DNA from: a virus
Strand: one strand, 5' to 3'
IMG/VR virus record: IMGVR_UViG_3300012202_000001
Coordinates: 1 to 60,071 of that record
Length of the DNA: 60,071 nucleotides
The notes below the pieces were generated by a model. It was not told where the DNA came from. It did not search any database and was given only the letters and a program-made list of their open reading frames with translations. How positions within the stretch are numbered: the first letter of the stretch is position 1; each line of letters opens with the position of its first letter. A program made the position numbers and the translations under genes. Shown here piece after piece: positions 25,542-35,194 of this stretch.

Positions 25542-28340
25542 TCAGAAACTCGAATCGATTTCTATGTACAGATCGCCCCAGTGCTTTTGATTGCGTGTGT
25601 CCCCCGCGTTATACGCCCCGGTGAGGAAGATCACGCATCCGGTTTCCCCTCCCACCCGAGTGAGCGGTCGCACCGTCCCGTCATTGTTCGAGGTCAGGGT
25701 GCCATTGATGCCAGGGCCTTCTTCCAAGATGTGAAGGATCGTCGGGTACTGATAAACATCCCGCACCCAGCCTTTCGTGAGGGTGCTGTAGACCAACGTC
25801 TGCACCACCGAAATTCCGTTCACCAGCGCAACGTAATCGTAATAGATGTAGCCATTGGCGGCATTCAGTTTTTGCAACAGCGGTTGCGTGTCGTCCGGAG
25901 GATAAACAATGAAAGGACCGCGGACTACCGGAGTGGGAGTAAAGCCTTCGTGGGGAAACAGATTGTAGAGATCTTCATCGGTGATGGACTCTGCCCCTTG
26001 ACCGCCATGCGAGACCGAAATCCCGTCCTTGGTTCTGAAGTACACATCCCGGCCACCGTCCACGCACAAGCAGCGTTGCAGGTAAAGGCCGCGATCGGAG
26101 ATTGATTCCTGCAGGGTCCACGTCGAGCCCAGAGTTCCACTGACCGTGGAGAGCGCATTGAAGAAGTTGGGGAAGATCAGCCATGCGCGCTCGGTCGAGA
26201 ACACCATGCCGATTCCATTTACGATGCAGCCATTCTGCAAGGGCTCACTGGGGCTGGTGACGTCCTGGGAGTTGGTCTCCGGCGCCGAATCTGGGTTGTT
26301 TCCCTTGCACCAGTAAAGCGTTCCCGGTCGCAAGTTGTCGCCACAGGCAAAGAAGAACGAAATGTTGTCAGTCGGCCCCCAGAGATAGGCTAACGGCTGC
26401 GCGGCCAGATTTGGCTGAGTGATGAAGTAAAACAAATTACTGCCTTGTGGTGGAAAGACACTCTGTACCGCGCCACCCACAATCTGCTGGGTCGAGACCA
26501 GCATGTGACGATTGTCACTAGGCCGGTTATAGAGGGTGAAGGCTGTCCCCTGATTCGGATTCGCCCCGCTCGATCCGATAGTGACAATTGTTCCCGGCAG
26601 CCAACGGATATTGAACAGGTCTCCCGAGAACCACGTCACCGCACCATTCGCGCCTACGTTAACCGTTCCACTGCGAGGGAGATCGATAGTTGGGAAAGGT
26701 TCGAAGTTATCGAACTGCAGAACCGGATTCGCGACAATCGCCGCATCCAGCAATTGATCGGAGAAGGGCGCATTCGAGTTTGGTCCTGTCCCCACGTACG
26801 TAAAGTTGGTGAGGGCGCTATCAATGCGATAGAAATCAATCTTGTCGACTTGGGGATCGGTCGAAGCGGTTGCCGAAATCGTGTTAGCCAGGACGGAGGC
26901 CGCCTGTTGCGCGGAGGCTGGCGAAGGATTCGAGGTTGCTCCCGTCGCCGAGGATCTGTAGACATAGCGATACTGCGCGCCGGTGATGACGTTGGTGGCA
27001 ATGGGCAGAAGATTGACCGTATTCCCCGAAACCACCGATTGCACGATGAGGCGCCGCTGCGAGTGGAACCAGTAGTCGTAATCGACTTCGAGCGGATAGT
27101 TCCCGGCTGCCGGAAACGTGACTACCACGGTTGCCGCGTTGGTTTGTCCGCCCCCATCCAGGGTGATGGTTTTCGGCATGAGCGGATAGCCGTTCTTGGC
27201 GGTGAGCGTCTGACCGGAAGAGGACAACTGCTGTCCCCCAGTCGGCGCCGCCCATGTTGGTTGTCCACTAGAATTCGCGCCGATGCCCCAAATGGTCTCG
27301 TCTTTCGAGTTGAGGGTCAGGGTGTAGGCGCCAGGAAATGGAACGTATAACGTCGCTTCCGCAGCGAAGTTGAAGTCCTGATATCCTTCGCTCTCCAGCG
27401 CCGGCTGGAACAAGGCTTTCGATCCCTGCTGAATCGTTGCCTGATAAGAAACGTTGGACTGGACTCCCGCGGTCTGCTGAATGGTCAGCGCGATAGCCGA
27501 AGGCACCGTCGCAACAATAAACTGGCCGGCGCCGATGATGATGGTTTGCCCCGGTTCAATGCCGGTGAATTGCGATCCTGATACCCAACTGACGTTCAAG
27601 CCATTGGTATTGACCGTGCCCGAGATGTTCGAATAGATCGTCCAGGCCATCGGGTTGGCTTGCGTACCAAACGGACTGGCATCAAACAGCAGAGAGCTTC
27701 CGGTGGTTGCTCCGGATGGAGGTACTAGAGCGCGAACCGGCCCCGATCCACTCGAATCTCCAGAATTTTTCCAGATATAGTTTCCGGTTGGTCCGCTATG
27801 TGGCGAATCTCCCCAGTAGGTGACGGTCACATTCCCCAACAGGGACAGTGAAAGCGACGCAGCCACGACGCCGATAACCGGCGCTATTTGCGGCTCTTTG
27901 ATGCCCATCTTGAAGGTCGTCTGATCGGAACGAACCTTGTCCATCTTGTTGCTGTCGCCGACATACATCCAGGGCTGAACGGAAGTGTTGGGGCGGAATG
28001 CAACCAGGGAAATAGGATTGCCGCTGAATCCGCTGTCGACTAGGGTCGTATTCGCGTACAACGTGTTCCCGACTCCCGCCACTAAAATAAAGCCCCCTGC
28101 CGGTCCTGCTGGCGTGAGGTCATTCAAGCGGCGCAAGCTGTGCGCGCCGGGTGGGGGAAGAGTGAGCACCGAGGAATCCTGAGAAGCCCGAGGCGTAATG
28201 CCGCCAACAACGTAGGCGCGGCAATTTTGGCCATAAACGAACTTATTCGTCGGCATCAAATCCATCGGCCTGGACAGATTCATGCCAGCATAATGCAACC
28301 TCGTGCCATCAGTTTCTCTTTGATATTGCTTCTCCGGCAC
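25542..28340 (-). CDS. Large virion structural protein, 932 aa
   Basis: Beta-rich, Ser/Thr/Asn/Gly-rich protein with repeated short strands and no catalytic motif. The C-terminal 300 residues ([36 protein letters not shown]) look like the tail-hub or nozzle type proteins seen in short-tailed phages. GTG start at 28340 after GGGGGG; the first 32 bp overlap the end of the HNH gene upstream. Confidence 0.65.
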   Translation of the reverse strand: MPEKQYQRETDGTRLHYAGMNLSRPMDLMPTNKFVYGQNCRAYVVGGITPRASQDSSVLTLPPPGAHSLRRLNDLTPAGPAGGFILVAGVGNTLYANTTLVDSGFSGNPISLVAFRPNTSVQPWMYVGDSNKMDKVRSDQTTFKMGIKEPQIAPVIGVVAASLSLSLLGNVTVTYWGDSPHSGPTGNYIWKNSGDSSGSGPVRALVPPSGATTGSSLLFDASPFGTQANPMAWTIYSNISGTVNTNGLNVSWVSGSQFTGIEPGQTIIIGAGQFIVATVPSAIALTIQQTAGVQSNVSYQATIQQGSKALFQPALESEGYQDFNFAAEATLYVPFPGAYTLTLNSKDETIWGIGANSSGQPTWAAPTGGQQLSSSGQTLTAKNGYPLMPKTITLDGGGQTNAATVVVTFPAAGNYPLEVDYDYWFHSQRRLIVQSVVSGNTVNLLPIATNVITGAQYRYVYRSSATGATSNPSPASAQQAASVLANTISATASTDPQVDKIDFYRIDSALTNFTYVGTGPNSNAPFSDQLLDAAIVANPVLQFDNFEPFPTIDLPRSGTVNVGANGAVTWFSGDLFNIRWLPGTIVTIGSSGANPNQGTAFTLYNRPSDNRHMLVSTQQIVGGAVQSVFPPQGSNLFYFITQPNLAAQPLAYLWGPTDNISFFFACGDNLRPGTLYWCKGNNPDSAPETNSQDVTSPSEPLQNGCIVNGIGMVFSTERAWLIFPNFFNALSTVSGTLGSTWTLQESISDRGLYLQRCLCVDGGRDVYFRTKDGISVSHGGQGAESITDEDLYNLFPHEGFTPTPVVRGPFIVYPPDDTQPLLQKLNAANGYIYYDYVALVNGISVVQTLVYSTLTKGWVRDVYQYPTILHILEEGPGINGTLTSNNDGTVRPLTRVGGETGCVIFLTGAYNAGDTRNQKHWGDLYIEIDSSF

Positions 28341-28839
28341 CAGCCCCCCACTTCCTTCGATTTCTAGACTGCTCTTTTACTGTGGCCCAACAACAGTTGC
28401 TTGGTTCGTAGTTTCCATTGTTGTCAATTCGCTCAATCGACATCCCGTCTGGACGTGGACCCATGTCATCTCGAAAGTTTGGAAAAGAATGCTGCCAGCG
28501 TTTACACATCCGAATTCCACGTCCGCCATACAGGTAATAGTCTTTCGACTTGCGGTTGTAGCATCGACGCTTAATCGCGCTCCACACACCATATAAAGCC
28601 GTGTTCGTTTGCCCATGCACATATTTCCGTCGTGCAGAAAGTTCCCGTCTCAAACACCCGCAACTTTTCGTATGGCCGCCCTTTAATGCAGTCGCAAATA
28701 CTGTCGTCAGCTTTTTGCAATCGCAATGGCATAACCATCTCGCCGGAGATCGTGCGACAAGTTTCTTTACTACCAACCTGCCGAATCTTCGTTTCCGTAA
28801 ATCCTCCGGAACAACATCAGGGCGAGTTCGTTTTTGCAT
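28309..28839 (-). CDS. HNH-like homing endonuclease with zinc ribbon (second copy of family)
   Basis: Same family as 5401-5898: CHCDCKK...CGCLRRE zinc ribbon, [16 protein letters not shown] and [17 protein letters not shown]. Inserted between structural genes in the direction of the operon. The two copies are diverged in their N-terminal halves, so separate acquisitions are as likely as duplication. Confidence 0.8.
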   Translation of the reverse strand: MQKRTRPDVVPEDLRKRRFGRLVVKKLVARSPARWLCHCDCKKLTTVFATALKGGHTKSCGCLRRELSARRKYVHGQTNTALYGVWSAIKRRCYNRKSKDYYLYGGRGIRMCKRWQHSFPNFRDDMGPRPDGMSIERIDNNGNYEPSNCCWATVKEQSRNRRKWGAGAGEAISKRN

Positions 28840-28870
28840 CGCCCTAATATACGATACAATCTTTTGTCCA

Positions 28871-29029
28871 TTACCTTCTCGTTGCAGTCTTTTTGTATCT
28901 CACGGTTTTGTGCTTCTTGCTCTTGGCGGGAATCGCCATCGGGGTTAGGCTGCTTTTATATCGTCTGCCGGCAACCTGCTTGCCTTTCGGTTTCGTATGA
29001 CCGCCACCCATTTTCTTCTTGGTCTTCAT
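28871..29029 (-). CDS. Small highly basic protein, 52 aa
   Basis: Start at 29029 fits an AGGAG six bases before the ATG; a GTG at 29068 coupled to the previous stop is the alternative. About one third Lys/Arg, with [15 protein letters not shown] and a C-terminus of YKKTATRR. One of five tiny basic proteins placed next to virion genes in this genome. Nucleic-acid binding inferred from charge. Confidence 0.65.
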   Translation of the reverse strand: MKTKKKMGGGHTKPKGKQVAGRRYKSSLTPMAIPAKSKKHKTVRYKKTATRR

Positions 29030-29064
29030 CATGCTCTCCTGATTCGAAGATTCAATTTCATTCA

Positions 29065-30372
29065 TCACTGTCTCGGTTTCGTTATGTCTTGCCTTTTTCC
29101 CTCTAAATGAACGGTGTCACTAAACAGTCCCATTTGCGACAGGCGCTTGTTCTGCGCTACGCAGAGACGCAAAAAATCATTTTCCAGATCCTGTGTCGAC
29201 CTGAAATCTTCCCCACCCTGCTTGAAGGCAGCCAGCACTTGCGCGTAGCCCAAGACCACATCGAGAACGTCACGGCTGATTTGCACAAAGTCGGTATCGA
29301 GCATCGGCAATGGCGCATTCCCGACTATGACCACGCTTACCCCAGTAGTCGTCGCCGGAGTCGGACAGACTCCTACCAGATCCATCCCGGCAATGACCAG
29401 AGTCGGCCAAGCCGTCGCATTGTTCTGCCACTCTGGCGAGTAGCCGTCCATCTCTGCCAGGGGAACGGTATCCGCAGGGGATCCGGCGATGGTTCCACTG
29501 ACCAGCCAGTTTGACTGCTGCATGACTTTCAAGCCAGCGGTGTATCGCTTCAGGCAATAGTCGGCGCGCTCGCGATCGGTAGCCTCGCTTTCGCGTCCCA
29601 GGAGATCGGCCAGGGCTCCCCACTTTGCCAACCATACCCAGTCGTCAGGAATGCTCATGGGAGTAGGAGTAGGCGGATTGAACGGTGTCCCGCACTGTAA
29701 CGAGATCACATCGTAGTCAGCCGGAACGTTCGGGATAGCGTCCACTTCCATTTCGAGCGGCGCCCCGGTAATCACGCTCCAATGCTCAGGCGCGGCATGC
29801 GTATTTATATAGCCGGGAGAGAATCGGTCGAAGGCGAGAGTATCCTCGCGAGCTAATGTGACCGGACTTCCGTATCCGGAATTAGGGAAGAATCGCACCC
29901 GGCGCGGTTCCAGGGTTGAGTCAGGGAACACCAGAGAACGGATAAGCGGAGCAGAAGCGAGAAACGGTAGATTTTGCAGATTGCAGCCGGCATATTGAAT
30001 GATCTCGTCACGTCTGCGCTGTAAGGCGCCCTGAAGATCAGCCAAGGCGAATTGCGATGTCCCCGTCCACGTTGCCCCAGTTGGCGGCTCCAGCAAGTGA
30101 TACTCCATGATAGTGTACACGTTCGTGTCGACCGTGGTGCGGATGCGGGGAGAATTGTTCATCTGGCTCGTGTCGTACCACGTTCCAGCATTGGTCGCAG
30201 TGAAGGCGTAGGGCTGGTTCCAGATCTCGGTCAGCGCGTTGAAAGTCTGCAGCGATTCCCAGATGTAGTATTTGATTTCTTGGTCAGTCCAGTAGACGTT
30301 ATTTGGATCAGCCAGCCGCGAGGCGAGGATTTGTCTCGCTTGCAGGAACGTTACCCAAGAGAAGTTCGGCAT
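29065..30372 (-). CDS. Probable head-tail adaptor or tail protein, 435 aa
   Basis: N-terminal helical part (LQARQILASRLADPNNVYWT, DQEIKYYIWESLQTFNA) resembles adaptor proteins that bind beneath the portal. The middle is beta-rich, and the C-terminus has a long helix around VLDVVLGYAQVLAAFKQGG. Related in plan to the gene at 37686-38771. The exact position in the virion is not shown by the sequence. Confidence 0.6.
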   Translation of the reverse strand: MPNFSWVTFLQARQILASRLADPNNVYWTDQEIKYYIWESLQTFNALTEIWNQPYAFTATNAGTWYDTSQMNNSPRIRTTVDTNVYTIMEYHLLEPPTGATWTGTSQFALADLQGALQRRRDEIIQYAGCNLQNLPFLASAPLIRSLVFPDSTLEPRRVRFFPNSGYGSPVTLAREDTLAFDRFSPGYINTHAAPEHWSVITGAPLEMEVDAIPNVPADYDVISLQCGTPFNPPTPTPMSIPDDWVWLAKWGALADLLGRESEATDRERADYCLKRYTAGLKVMQQSNWLVSGTIAGSPADTVPLAEMDGYSPEWQNNATAWPTLVIAGMDLVGVCPTPATTTGVSVVIVGNAPLPMLDTDFVQISRDVLDVVLGYAQVLAAFKQGGEDFRSTQDLENDFLRLCVAQNKRLSQMGLFSDTVHLEGKRQDITKPRQ

Positions 30373-30579
30373 CTATCGTTTGCGGCGAGATCGCTTCTTC
30401 CCCTTCTTGCGCTTCTTCGACTGTCCCGATTCCGAAAGGGCGATGGCAATCGCTTGACGGCGCGAAGTAACTTTCTTCCCACTACTACTGCGCAGCGTTC
30501 CATGCTTGAACTTGTGGAGTTCTTCCCCAGTCCGCTTGCGCTTGGCCCGTTTCGAGGCACTACGTTTCAGCCGAGGCAT
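30373..30579 (-). CDS. DUF6496-like small basic protein, 68 aa
   Basis: HKFKHGTLRSSSGKKVTSRR followed by QAIAIALSES matches the short DUF6496 pattern common in phages and bacteria. It is flanked by KRKR-type tails; net charge is strongly positive. Function of the family unknown; DNA binding is plausible. Sits between the adaptor-like gene and the lysis genes. Confidence 0.75.
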   Translation of the reverse strand: MPRLKRSASKRAKRKRTGEELHKFKHGTLRSSSGKKVTSRRQAIAIALSESGQSKKRKKGKKRSRRKR

Positions 30580-30581
30580 CG

Positions 30582-30794
30582 CTACCGTCCTATTTTTCTG
30601 CCGTTCTTATCCACCACCAGACCAATGTCGGATCGCAGTTTGTCCAGTTCGTCCGTAACATGTTTTTTGGCCACATCGAGTTCATCGCTGATATATTTCT
30701 GCGCGTCCTTGAGTTCAGAAAACACGTAGCGATGCAGAGCCATTCCGCCCACCATGCCCAGCAGAAACGCCAGCACGACATACACGTAATTCAT
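30582..30794 (-). CDS. Single-pass membrane protein with coiled coil, 70 aa
   Basis: Start at 30794, overlapping the previous stop, with AAGGTGGGG upstream. Residues 2-24 form one membrane segment (VYVVLAFLLGMVGGMAL). The rest is a charged coiled coil (DAQKYISDELDVAKKHVTDE). The layout recalls i-spanins or accessory holins, and it follows the holin gene, but no spanin partner is proven. Confidence 0.6.
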   Translation of the reverse strand: MNYVYVVLAFLLGMVGGMALHRYVFSELKDAQKYISDELDVAKKHVTDELDKLRSDIGLVVDKNGRKIGR

Positions 30795-31333
30795 AGAATC
30801 CCCACCTTTCCTTGTTGGGCGAGGATTTGCGTTTTGGCTGCAGATCCCGCCGACGATCCAAAATAGTAGGCCACCACCGAAGTCCATGCGGTGCCGAGAG
30901 CCCCGATCATAACCAGCAACACATCATGTCCAGCATCGGGGATGGAATGAAAAAACATTAAGCTGAGTGTGCCAAAAAATCCCAAGGTTACCCCAATGGC
31001 GAGCATCCCTGGCATGCGATCCTTGACCGCCACTTCTCTTGCGCGCGCGCTGGCTCTATCTGCCGCCGCCACCTCTTCCAGCTTCTCTACACTGTCGTAG
31101 CCCATCTTGGCCATCGTCTCGGCATACTCTTTTTCCGCCGCATCAAGCTTGACGCGCCCCTCTTCAGTGGTCGACAAATTCTGCATTACGCCAGCAATGT
31201 CCGGCGCCTTGACCGTTCCACCAGTAACTTTCGTGAGAATGGAAGCGGCAATCGATCCAGCGGGACCCCCAAACACCTCCGCGGCAGTCGCCAGATACGG
31301 AACCGTTTTTTTGAAAAATGCCCCAACACCCAT
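30791..31333 (-). CDS. Holin-family protein, 180 aa
   Basis: An amphipathic N-terminus and a charged helix (AAADRASARAREVAVKDR) precede two hydrophobic segments (MLAIGVTLGFFGTLSLMFF and LGTAWTSVVAYYFGSSAG). This arrangement, ending in GSSAGSAAKTQ, is that of a common phage holin family that permeabilises the inner membrane at lysis. Flanked by the L,D-transpeptidase-fold gene cluster. Confidence 0.75.
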   Translation of the reverse strand: MGVGAFFKKTVPYLATAAEVFGGPAGSIAASILTKVTGGTVKAPDIAGVMQNLSTTEEGRVKLDAAEKEYAETMAKMGYDSVEKLEEVAAADRASARAREVAVKDRMPGMLAIGVTLGFFGTLSLMFFHSIPDAGHDVLLVMIGALGTAWTSVVAYYFGSSAGSAAKTQILAQQGKVGIL

Positions 31334-31336
31334 GAC

Positions 31337-31654
31337 TTATCTCCCCAAGTGACCCACGAAGAACTCGACCACAAACTTGGCTACTGCCGTCATAAAGCCG
31401 CCAAGCATGGCGTACAGCAACGGTTTCGCCCGATTCGTTAGACTTAATTTCTTATTCAAGCTGGCAATCATCTTGTCGCGCTGGAAAATCGATTCGTGCA
31501 ATTCTGCAATGACTTGATCTCGATCGGATAGTGCCGTTTTGAATAATCTCAGTTGCCGCCAGTTCTCATTCAGTTGATCACGCAGTTTTTCAGGATCCGT
31601 ATCGGTGTAATGCATACTTCTGTCCGGACTTTCCTCCTCATCGCGACCATTCAA
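31337..31654 (-). CDS. Lysis-region membrane protein with coiled coil, 105 aa
   Basis: Coiled coil over residues 18-70 and one C-terminal membrane segment (PLLYAMLGGFMTAVAKFVVE). The TTG at 31654 overlaps the upstream stop; an internal ATG at 31615 is possible. Could be a spanin or holin regulator by position. Not recognised. Confidence 0.55.
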   Translation of the reverse strand: MNGRDEEESPDRSMHYTDTDPEKLRDQLNENWRQLRLFKTALSDRDQVIAELHESIFQRDKMIASLNKKLSLTNRAKPLLYAMLGGFMTAVAKFVVEFFVGHLGR

Positions 31655-31863
31655 AATGTGTCCCCGTAGGACCTTGCCTTGGCATCCACTTGCTGCTGTA
31701 AATCCTTGGTGAGAGCGACCATGCGCCTGATTTCTTTTTGCGCTCTCATCATGTGCCGATACCGGGTGCTGCGATCGGGCTCACCCAGAGCCAATTCCAG
31801 AAAACCGTTGATGGAGGTAAGGATATTCACTTGATCATGAATCAGTCGCCGTATGGCCTTCAC
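31651..31863 (-). CDS. Small two-helix protein resembling a histidine-kinase DHp hairpin, 70 aa
   Basis: GTG start, with AAGGAG upstream, inside the end of the previous gene. Residues 8-23 (IHDQVNILTSINGFLE) look like the H-box of HisKA-type domains (HDxxNxLxxIxGFxEL). A second helix follows, as in a dimerisation hairpin. No ATP-binding domain follows. Whether it binds or mimics a host sensor kinase or is coincidence cannot be decided here. Confidence 0.5.
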   Translation of the reverse strand: MKAIRRLIHDQVNILTSINGFLELALGEPDRSTRYRHMMRAQKEIRRMVALTKDLQQQVDAKARSYGDTF

Positions 31864-32251
31864 TCACGGCTCCTTCCGGACTTTTATTAGCGACCACCTT
31901 CAAATCATGGTCACCACTTTTCCACATCGCCTCTCGTACTCCTCTGCTTTGGATAATGCAACCTTCAGAAGCCGTGCCTGGGAATCCTTTCTTGTCTCCA
32001 TGAATTCCAAAATCTTCCCGGCCCAACATCTCATTCTCTCGATCAGGTTCAAGCCAGAGCACGTATGCACCATGCTTCTCAGTGTCGACAGGTTCCTTCA
32101 TCTTGTAGAGTCCGACCGGAATCGGCCCTTGATCCTTTATGTGCGTCGCGCTGGAATCGTTTTTGTATTGCGGTGATCCGCTGTAGCCGACACCATTAAG
32201 GTCTCCCTTGTCGGAATACATTCTGCCGGTCGAGATCTCGTAGACCCACAT
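31835..32251 (-). CDS. L,D-transpeptidase-fold lysis enzyme (DUF2778/Tlde1-like), 138 aa
   Basis: Contains the active-site pattern FGIHG (H84) and TASEGCII (S95, C98), the HxG...S-x-G-C signature of YkuD-related folds. DUF2778/Tlde1 members act on peptidoglycan peptides. Placed between the holin-region genes and a secreted beta-helix gene, so it is the best candidate endolysin here. It lacks a signal peptide, so the holin would release it. Confidence 0.7.
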   Translation of the reverse strand: MWVYEISTGRMYSDKGDLNGVGYSGSPQYKNDSSATHIKDQGPIPVGLYKMKEPVDTEKHGAYVLWLEPDRENEMLGREDFGIHGDKKGFPGTASEGCIIQSRGVREAMWKSGDHDLKVVANKSPEGAVSEGHTATDS

Positions 32252-34048
32252 CTATTGCACTCCATTGGTAAACAGATTCACCATATCGATATCGGCGCCG
32301 GGATCACGTCCATCAAGTGCTTTGGCGTGCACTGGACTGGTGAGCATGAGATGGTAATCCCCGCCGATGCTGCCGCTGTAGTTGACAAACTGAATGGTTG
32401 ACCAGTCGGCGACAAACAGATTTCCAGCCGGCCAGTCAGCCGGCAAAGGGCGCTGTGAACCTGCGGTAATGAAGGCGTTGCCGGAAAATTTACTGCTGCC
32501 GAAATAACACGCATTCACGATCCGCAGAGGAGTGCTTCTGCCTGATCCAGCCGGCATGACGGCACAGTTATCGGCTCCACCTGCTGAAGCCGACATCCCG
32601 AAAATTCCAGCCAGGGAGATGCTGTTCAAGTAGCTGATGTTTTCGAGTGTCGGGGTGTTCGTAGAATTGCTTTTAGGTACGCCTCTTACCGATAACCATG
32701 CCAGAGGAACGGCTCCCGTTGCCAGCGAAAGCCGACTGACCTGGGTAATGTGGTTAATCAGCACATCCGACATGATTTCTTGTGGGGGTGGGGGATTCGC
32801 CGTGATGTAAGCGCTGGCCAACTGCCCAAGATTCGTAGAACAAGCGAAACAGGTAGCGTACTGAATTCCATCCGCGACCAGATCGTGAATACTGACCCGG
32901 TGTTGGCCTTGACTCCATCCTCCATCGTCGTTAGGTCCACTGTCGATTGCCGCCCAGGCAGCAACGTTTGAAATCTTGCTATAGCGAATCACTAGATCAG
33001 TGATCGTACAAAGGGAACATAAGTTGGTGCCATTCGGCCCAGCTTGGCTCTTGGGACCGCTCAGAATACCGAATCCTACCTGAGTAAAGCCTCCCCAACT
33101 GTTTTCCATGACATTGCCTTCGAGCAGGATGCGACAACCGTTTTTCAATTCGAATAGATTTTTGACGATGTACTTGACGCCGATGAAATTCGGATCATTG
33201 GGATTCCAGGCTTGCGGCTTGTAGAGGTAGTTGCGCCGGATCTCGACATCGTTTGGTCCGCAACCATCTGCCGGCCCCCCGCCAAACAGGATATTTTCGG
33301 CGGCAGCTTCGAGAAAGTTGTTGACGATTTTGAATGGCCCTGACGCCGGTATGCCTGTACCTACGCCGCCGCTGATAGCCTGAGAGTCAATACAGGATCC
33401 GGTAACGGCAATGCAGTGAAACTCTTCGAAATCGGAATCGATGACGGCGACGTACTGGCCGTTATTGAGGGTGAAACCGCGTCTGGTTTCCTCTTTAGGA
33501 TTCCCCAGCATGCGGTTACGGTCAAAGATGATGTACTTCGCGCCGTTTCCCGTAGCGAAGGCAACCAGTTGTGCACCAGCTTTCTTCGTCCAGGCAATGC
33601 CGATGAAGCGCAGGTGATCGCCTAAAGTTGCCGGAGGTTTGCCGGGAGCAAAAGAAAAGACTGCGAGTTCGGCCTGATTCGCAGCCGTTACGCGCGTGCC
33701 TTCGGGCGGCAGGTTGCCATCCGACTTGATCGTAATCCAGTGCTGATCATCACATCCTTTAGCGGAAAAATTAAATGGGGCATCCCAGGACGCGCCATGT
33801 GCCAGCAGTAAAGTTGTTCCACAAGAAATCGTGTTGTAGGCAGTTTGTAAGTTCTGCCCTGCTGCCAGGGGAACCACGGCGCCGGGAGACGGAGTATTCG
33901 CGAGCGCGGTATTGAGGCAGCGCTGGGGAAGCGCAGCCGGTCCATCGCTGGTGTTGCCGATCCAGACATTCGCCGGTGAGCAGTAACGATTATCTTGAGC
34001 ATGCGCGATTCCGACTAGCACGATGGCAGCGTACAGTGCATTTCTCAT
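32252..34048 (-). CDS. Right-handed beta-helix protein with signal peptide, 598 aa
   Basis: Residues 1-18 (MRNALYAAIVLVGIAHAQ) form a Sec signal with cleavage near AHA-Q. The body has repeated short strands with Asn/Asp ladders (NFLEAAAENILFGG, IRRNYLYKP, ILLEGNVMENSWGG), typical of pectate-lyase-like beta-helices. A signal peptide is unusual for a tailspike, so the protein may be a secreted glycan-degrading enzyme taken from the host. It ends where the lysis enzyme begins. Confidence 0.7.
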   Translation of the reverse strand: MRNALYAAIVLVGIAHAQDNRYCSPANVWIGNTSDGPAALPQRCLNTALANTPSPGAVVPLAAGQNLQTAYNTISCGTTLLLAHGASWDAPFNFSAKGCDDQHWITIKSDGNLPPEGTRVTAANQAELAVFSFAPGKPPATLGDHLRFIGIAWTKKAGAQLVAFATGNGAKYIIFDRNRMLGNPKEETRRGFTLNNGQYVAVIDSDFEEFHCIAVTGSCIDSQAISGGVGTGIPASGPFKIVNNFLEAAAENILFGGGPADGCGPNDVEIRRNYLYKPQAWNPNDPNFIGVKYIVKNLFELKNGCRILLEGNVMENSWGGFTQVGFGILSGPKSQAGPNGTNLCSLCTITDLVIRYSKISNVAAWAAIDSGPNDDGGWSQGQHRVSIHDLVADGIQYATCFACSTNLGQLASAYITANPPPPQEIMSDVLINHITQVSRLSLATGAVPLAWLSVRGVPKSNSTNTPTLENISYLNSISLAGIFGMSASAGGADNCAVMPAGSGRSTPLRIVNACYFGSSKFSGNAFITAGSQRPLPADWPAGNLFVADWSTIQFVNYSGSIGGDYHLMLTSPVHAKALDGRDPGADIDMVNLFTNGVQ

Positions 34049-34057
34049 AAACCCCTT

Positions 34058-34294
34058 TCAACGTTTCTTGCCCCCAGGATCGTATGTAGCAGGATTCGGG
34101 CATGGGGGACTTCCGCTATAGGGATAGCCGTTGATCATCGAAGGGCAGGTATGCCGTGTGGCGAGTGCTACTGTGACTCCGACTGTCGCTCCGATAGCTG
34201 CTCCATAAATCAAGGGGTGCCGTCGCATCGAGGCGCATCCAGTGAGACTTAAATAAAACGCGAACACCATCGCTACTCGCATCGAGCTTTTCAT
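34058..34294 (-). CDS. Small lipoprotein, possible o-spanin, 78 aa
   Basis: ATG at 34294 with a perfect AGGAGG six bases upstream; the longer frame is not needed. A short signal ends in the lipobox LTGC, followed by a second hydrophobic stretch (YGAAIGATVGVTVALA) and a Pro/Lys-rich tail. Outer-membrane lipoproteins in lysis regions are often spanins, but this one has no clear partner. Confidence 0.65.
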   Translation of the reverse strand: MKSSMRVAMVFAFYLSLTGCASMRRHPLIYGAAIGATVGVTVALATRHTCPSMINGYPYSGSPPCPNPATYDPGGKKR

Positions 34295-34307
34295 GCTGCC
34301 CTCCTGT

Positions 34308-34664
34308 CTACCAGGGAACCTGAGTTCCAGGCATGACACCGCTACTTCCAGCGGCAAATACTTCCGACAGATTGCGGTCACTCCTCATCTGGTTGTTGAA
34401 ATTTGTGAGCGGTCCGCTAGGAACAATTCCGGACAAGCCATTCGAACTTGTCCATGCGCCGGTCGTCAGGTTGACCGTAATCGTCACGAGCGTACTGTAC
34501 ACGCCGATATTGAACGAGGCCGGTGCGCCCGAGCCAATCTGGAAACTAAAGGTAGCAGTGTTCGCCAGGAAGTCGACCGTAAAGCCAGTGCATGCGCCTT
34601 GCGTGTTGTTCTCCTGCGTGACCCCGTTGATGACTACAAGTTTTCCGGTCGTAAGAGTGATCAT
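34308..34664 (-). CDS. Hypothetical beta-rich virion-associated protein, 118 aa
   Basis: Thr/Asn/Val-rich, with alternating hydrophobic strands (FTVDFLANTATFSFQIGSG, LVTITVNLTTGAW) and no enzyme motif. ATG at 34664 overlaps the HNH stop as ATGA. Probably a fibre or head-decoration accessory by its neighbours. Confidence 0.65.
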   Translation of the reverse strand: MITLTTGKLVVINGVTQENNTQGACTGFTVDFLANTATFSFQIGSGAPASFNIGVYSTLVTITVNLTTGAWTSSNGLSGIVPSGPLTNFNNQMRSDRNLSEVFAAGSSGVMPGTQVPW

Positions 34665-35194
34665 GAGTGCTCGATTCTGCGGTAAATCCGCTTGATTTGC
34701 TCTAGGAACTGCTCGTACGAGGTGTCGCGCTTCATGTAGTTACACTGCTTGCAACATGAAACACAGTTCTCGATCGTGTAATTTTTCTGGCTGTCCTTTC
34801 GATCGATGCCGTTGAAGATGAAATCACCTTTGTTCGTGATTACTTTTGTGTGGCACCGTCGAATACGCGATGGGATGATTCCGCAATAGTGACACTCGCC
34901 TTGAAAGAGAACTTTCGCTTCGTCATCCGCGAGTTCCCATGCGATCTCCCGAATGACAGAGTTGCTTTTGTACTGTCTAAGAATCGCCTTGAATCCCGAA
35001 TCGCCGCGAGTGATGCAGTCTCGACATTTAGTGCTACCGCCACTTCGCAGGTTGTTTTGCTCTACATGTCTTTCATTTCCGCAAGAGCAGCGACAGATCC
35101 ATCGCGTGCGATGGTTCCCTTGCTCCACTCGTCGAAGTACAGTCCACTGCCCAAATTGCATGTTCTTGATTAGCGATGCGTCGAGTAATTTCAC
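34661..35194 (-). CDS. HNH homing endonuclease with N-terminal zinc ribbon
   Basis: N-terminal CRCSCGN...CRDC zinc ribbon; C-terminal HNH nuclease (GECHYCGIIPSRI, NGIDRKDSQKNYTIENCVSC, CKQCN). GTG start overlaps the upstream stop as GTGA, and its own stop overlaps the next start as ATGA. The gene therefore fits into an existing 4-bp coupling point without disturbing either neighbour. Confidence 0.85.
   Translation of the reverse strand: MKLLDASLIKNMQFGQWTVLRRVEQGNHRTRWICRCSCGNERHVEQNNLRSGGSTKCRDCITRGDSGFKAILRQYKSNSVIREIAWELADDEAKVLFQGECHYCGIIPSRIRRCHTKVITNKGDFIFNGIDRKDSQKNYTIENCVSCCKQCNYMKRDTSYEQFLEQIKRIYRRIEHS

Noticed and set aside
26445-27350. Plus-strand open frame of 301 codons inside the 932-aa gene
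   Set aside because: Antisense shadow of the structural gene; Arg-rich composition and no ribosome-binding site or coupling.
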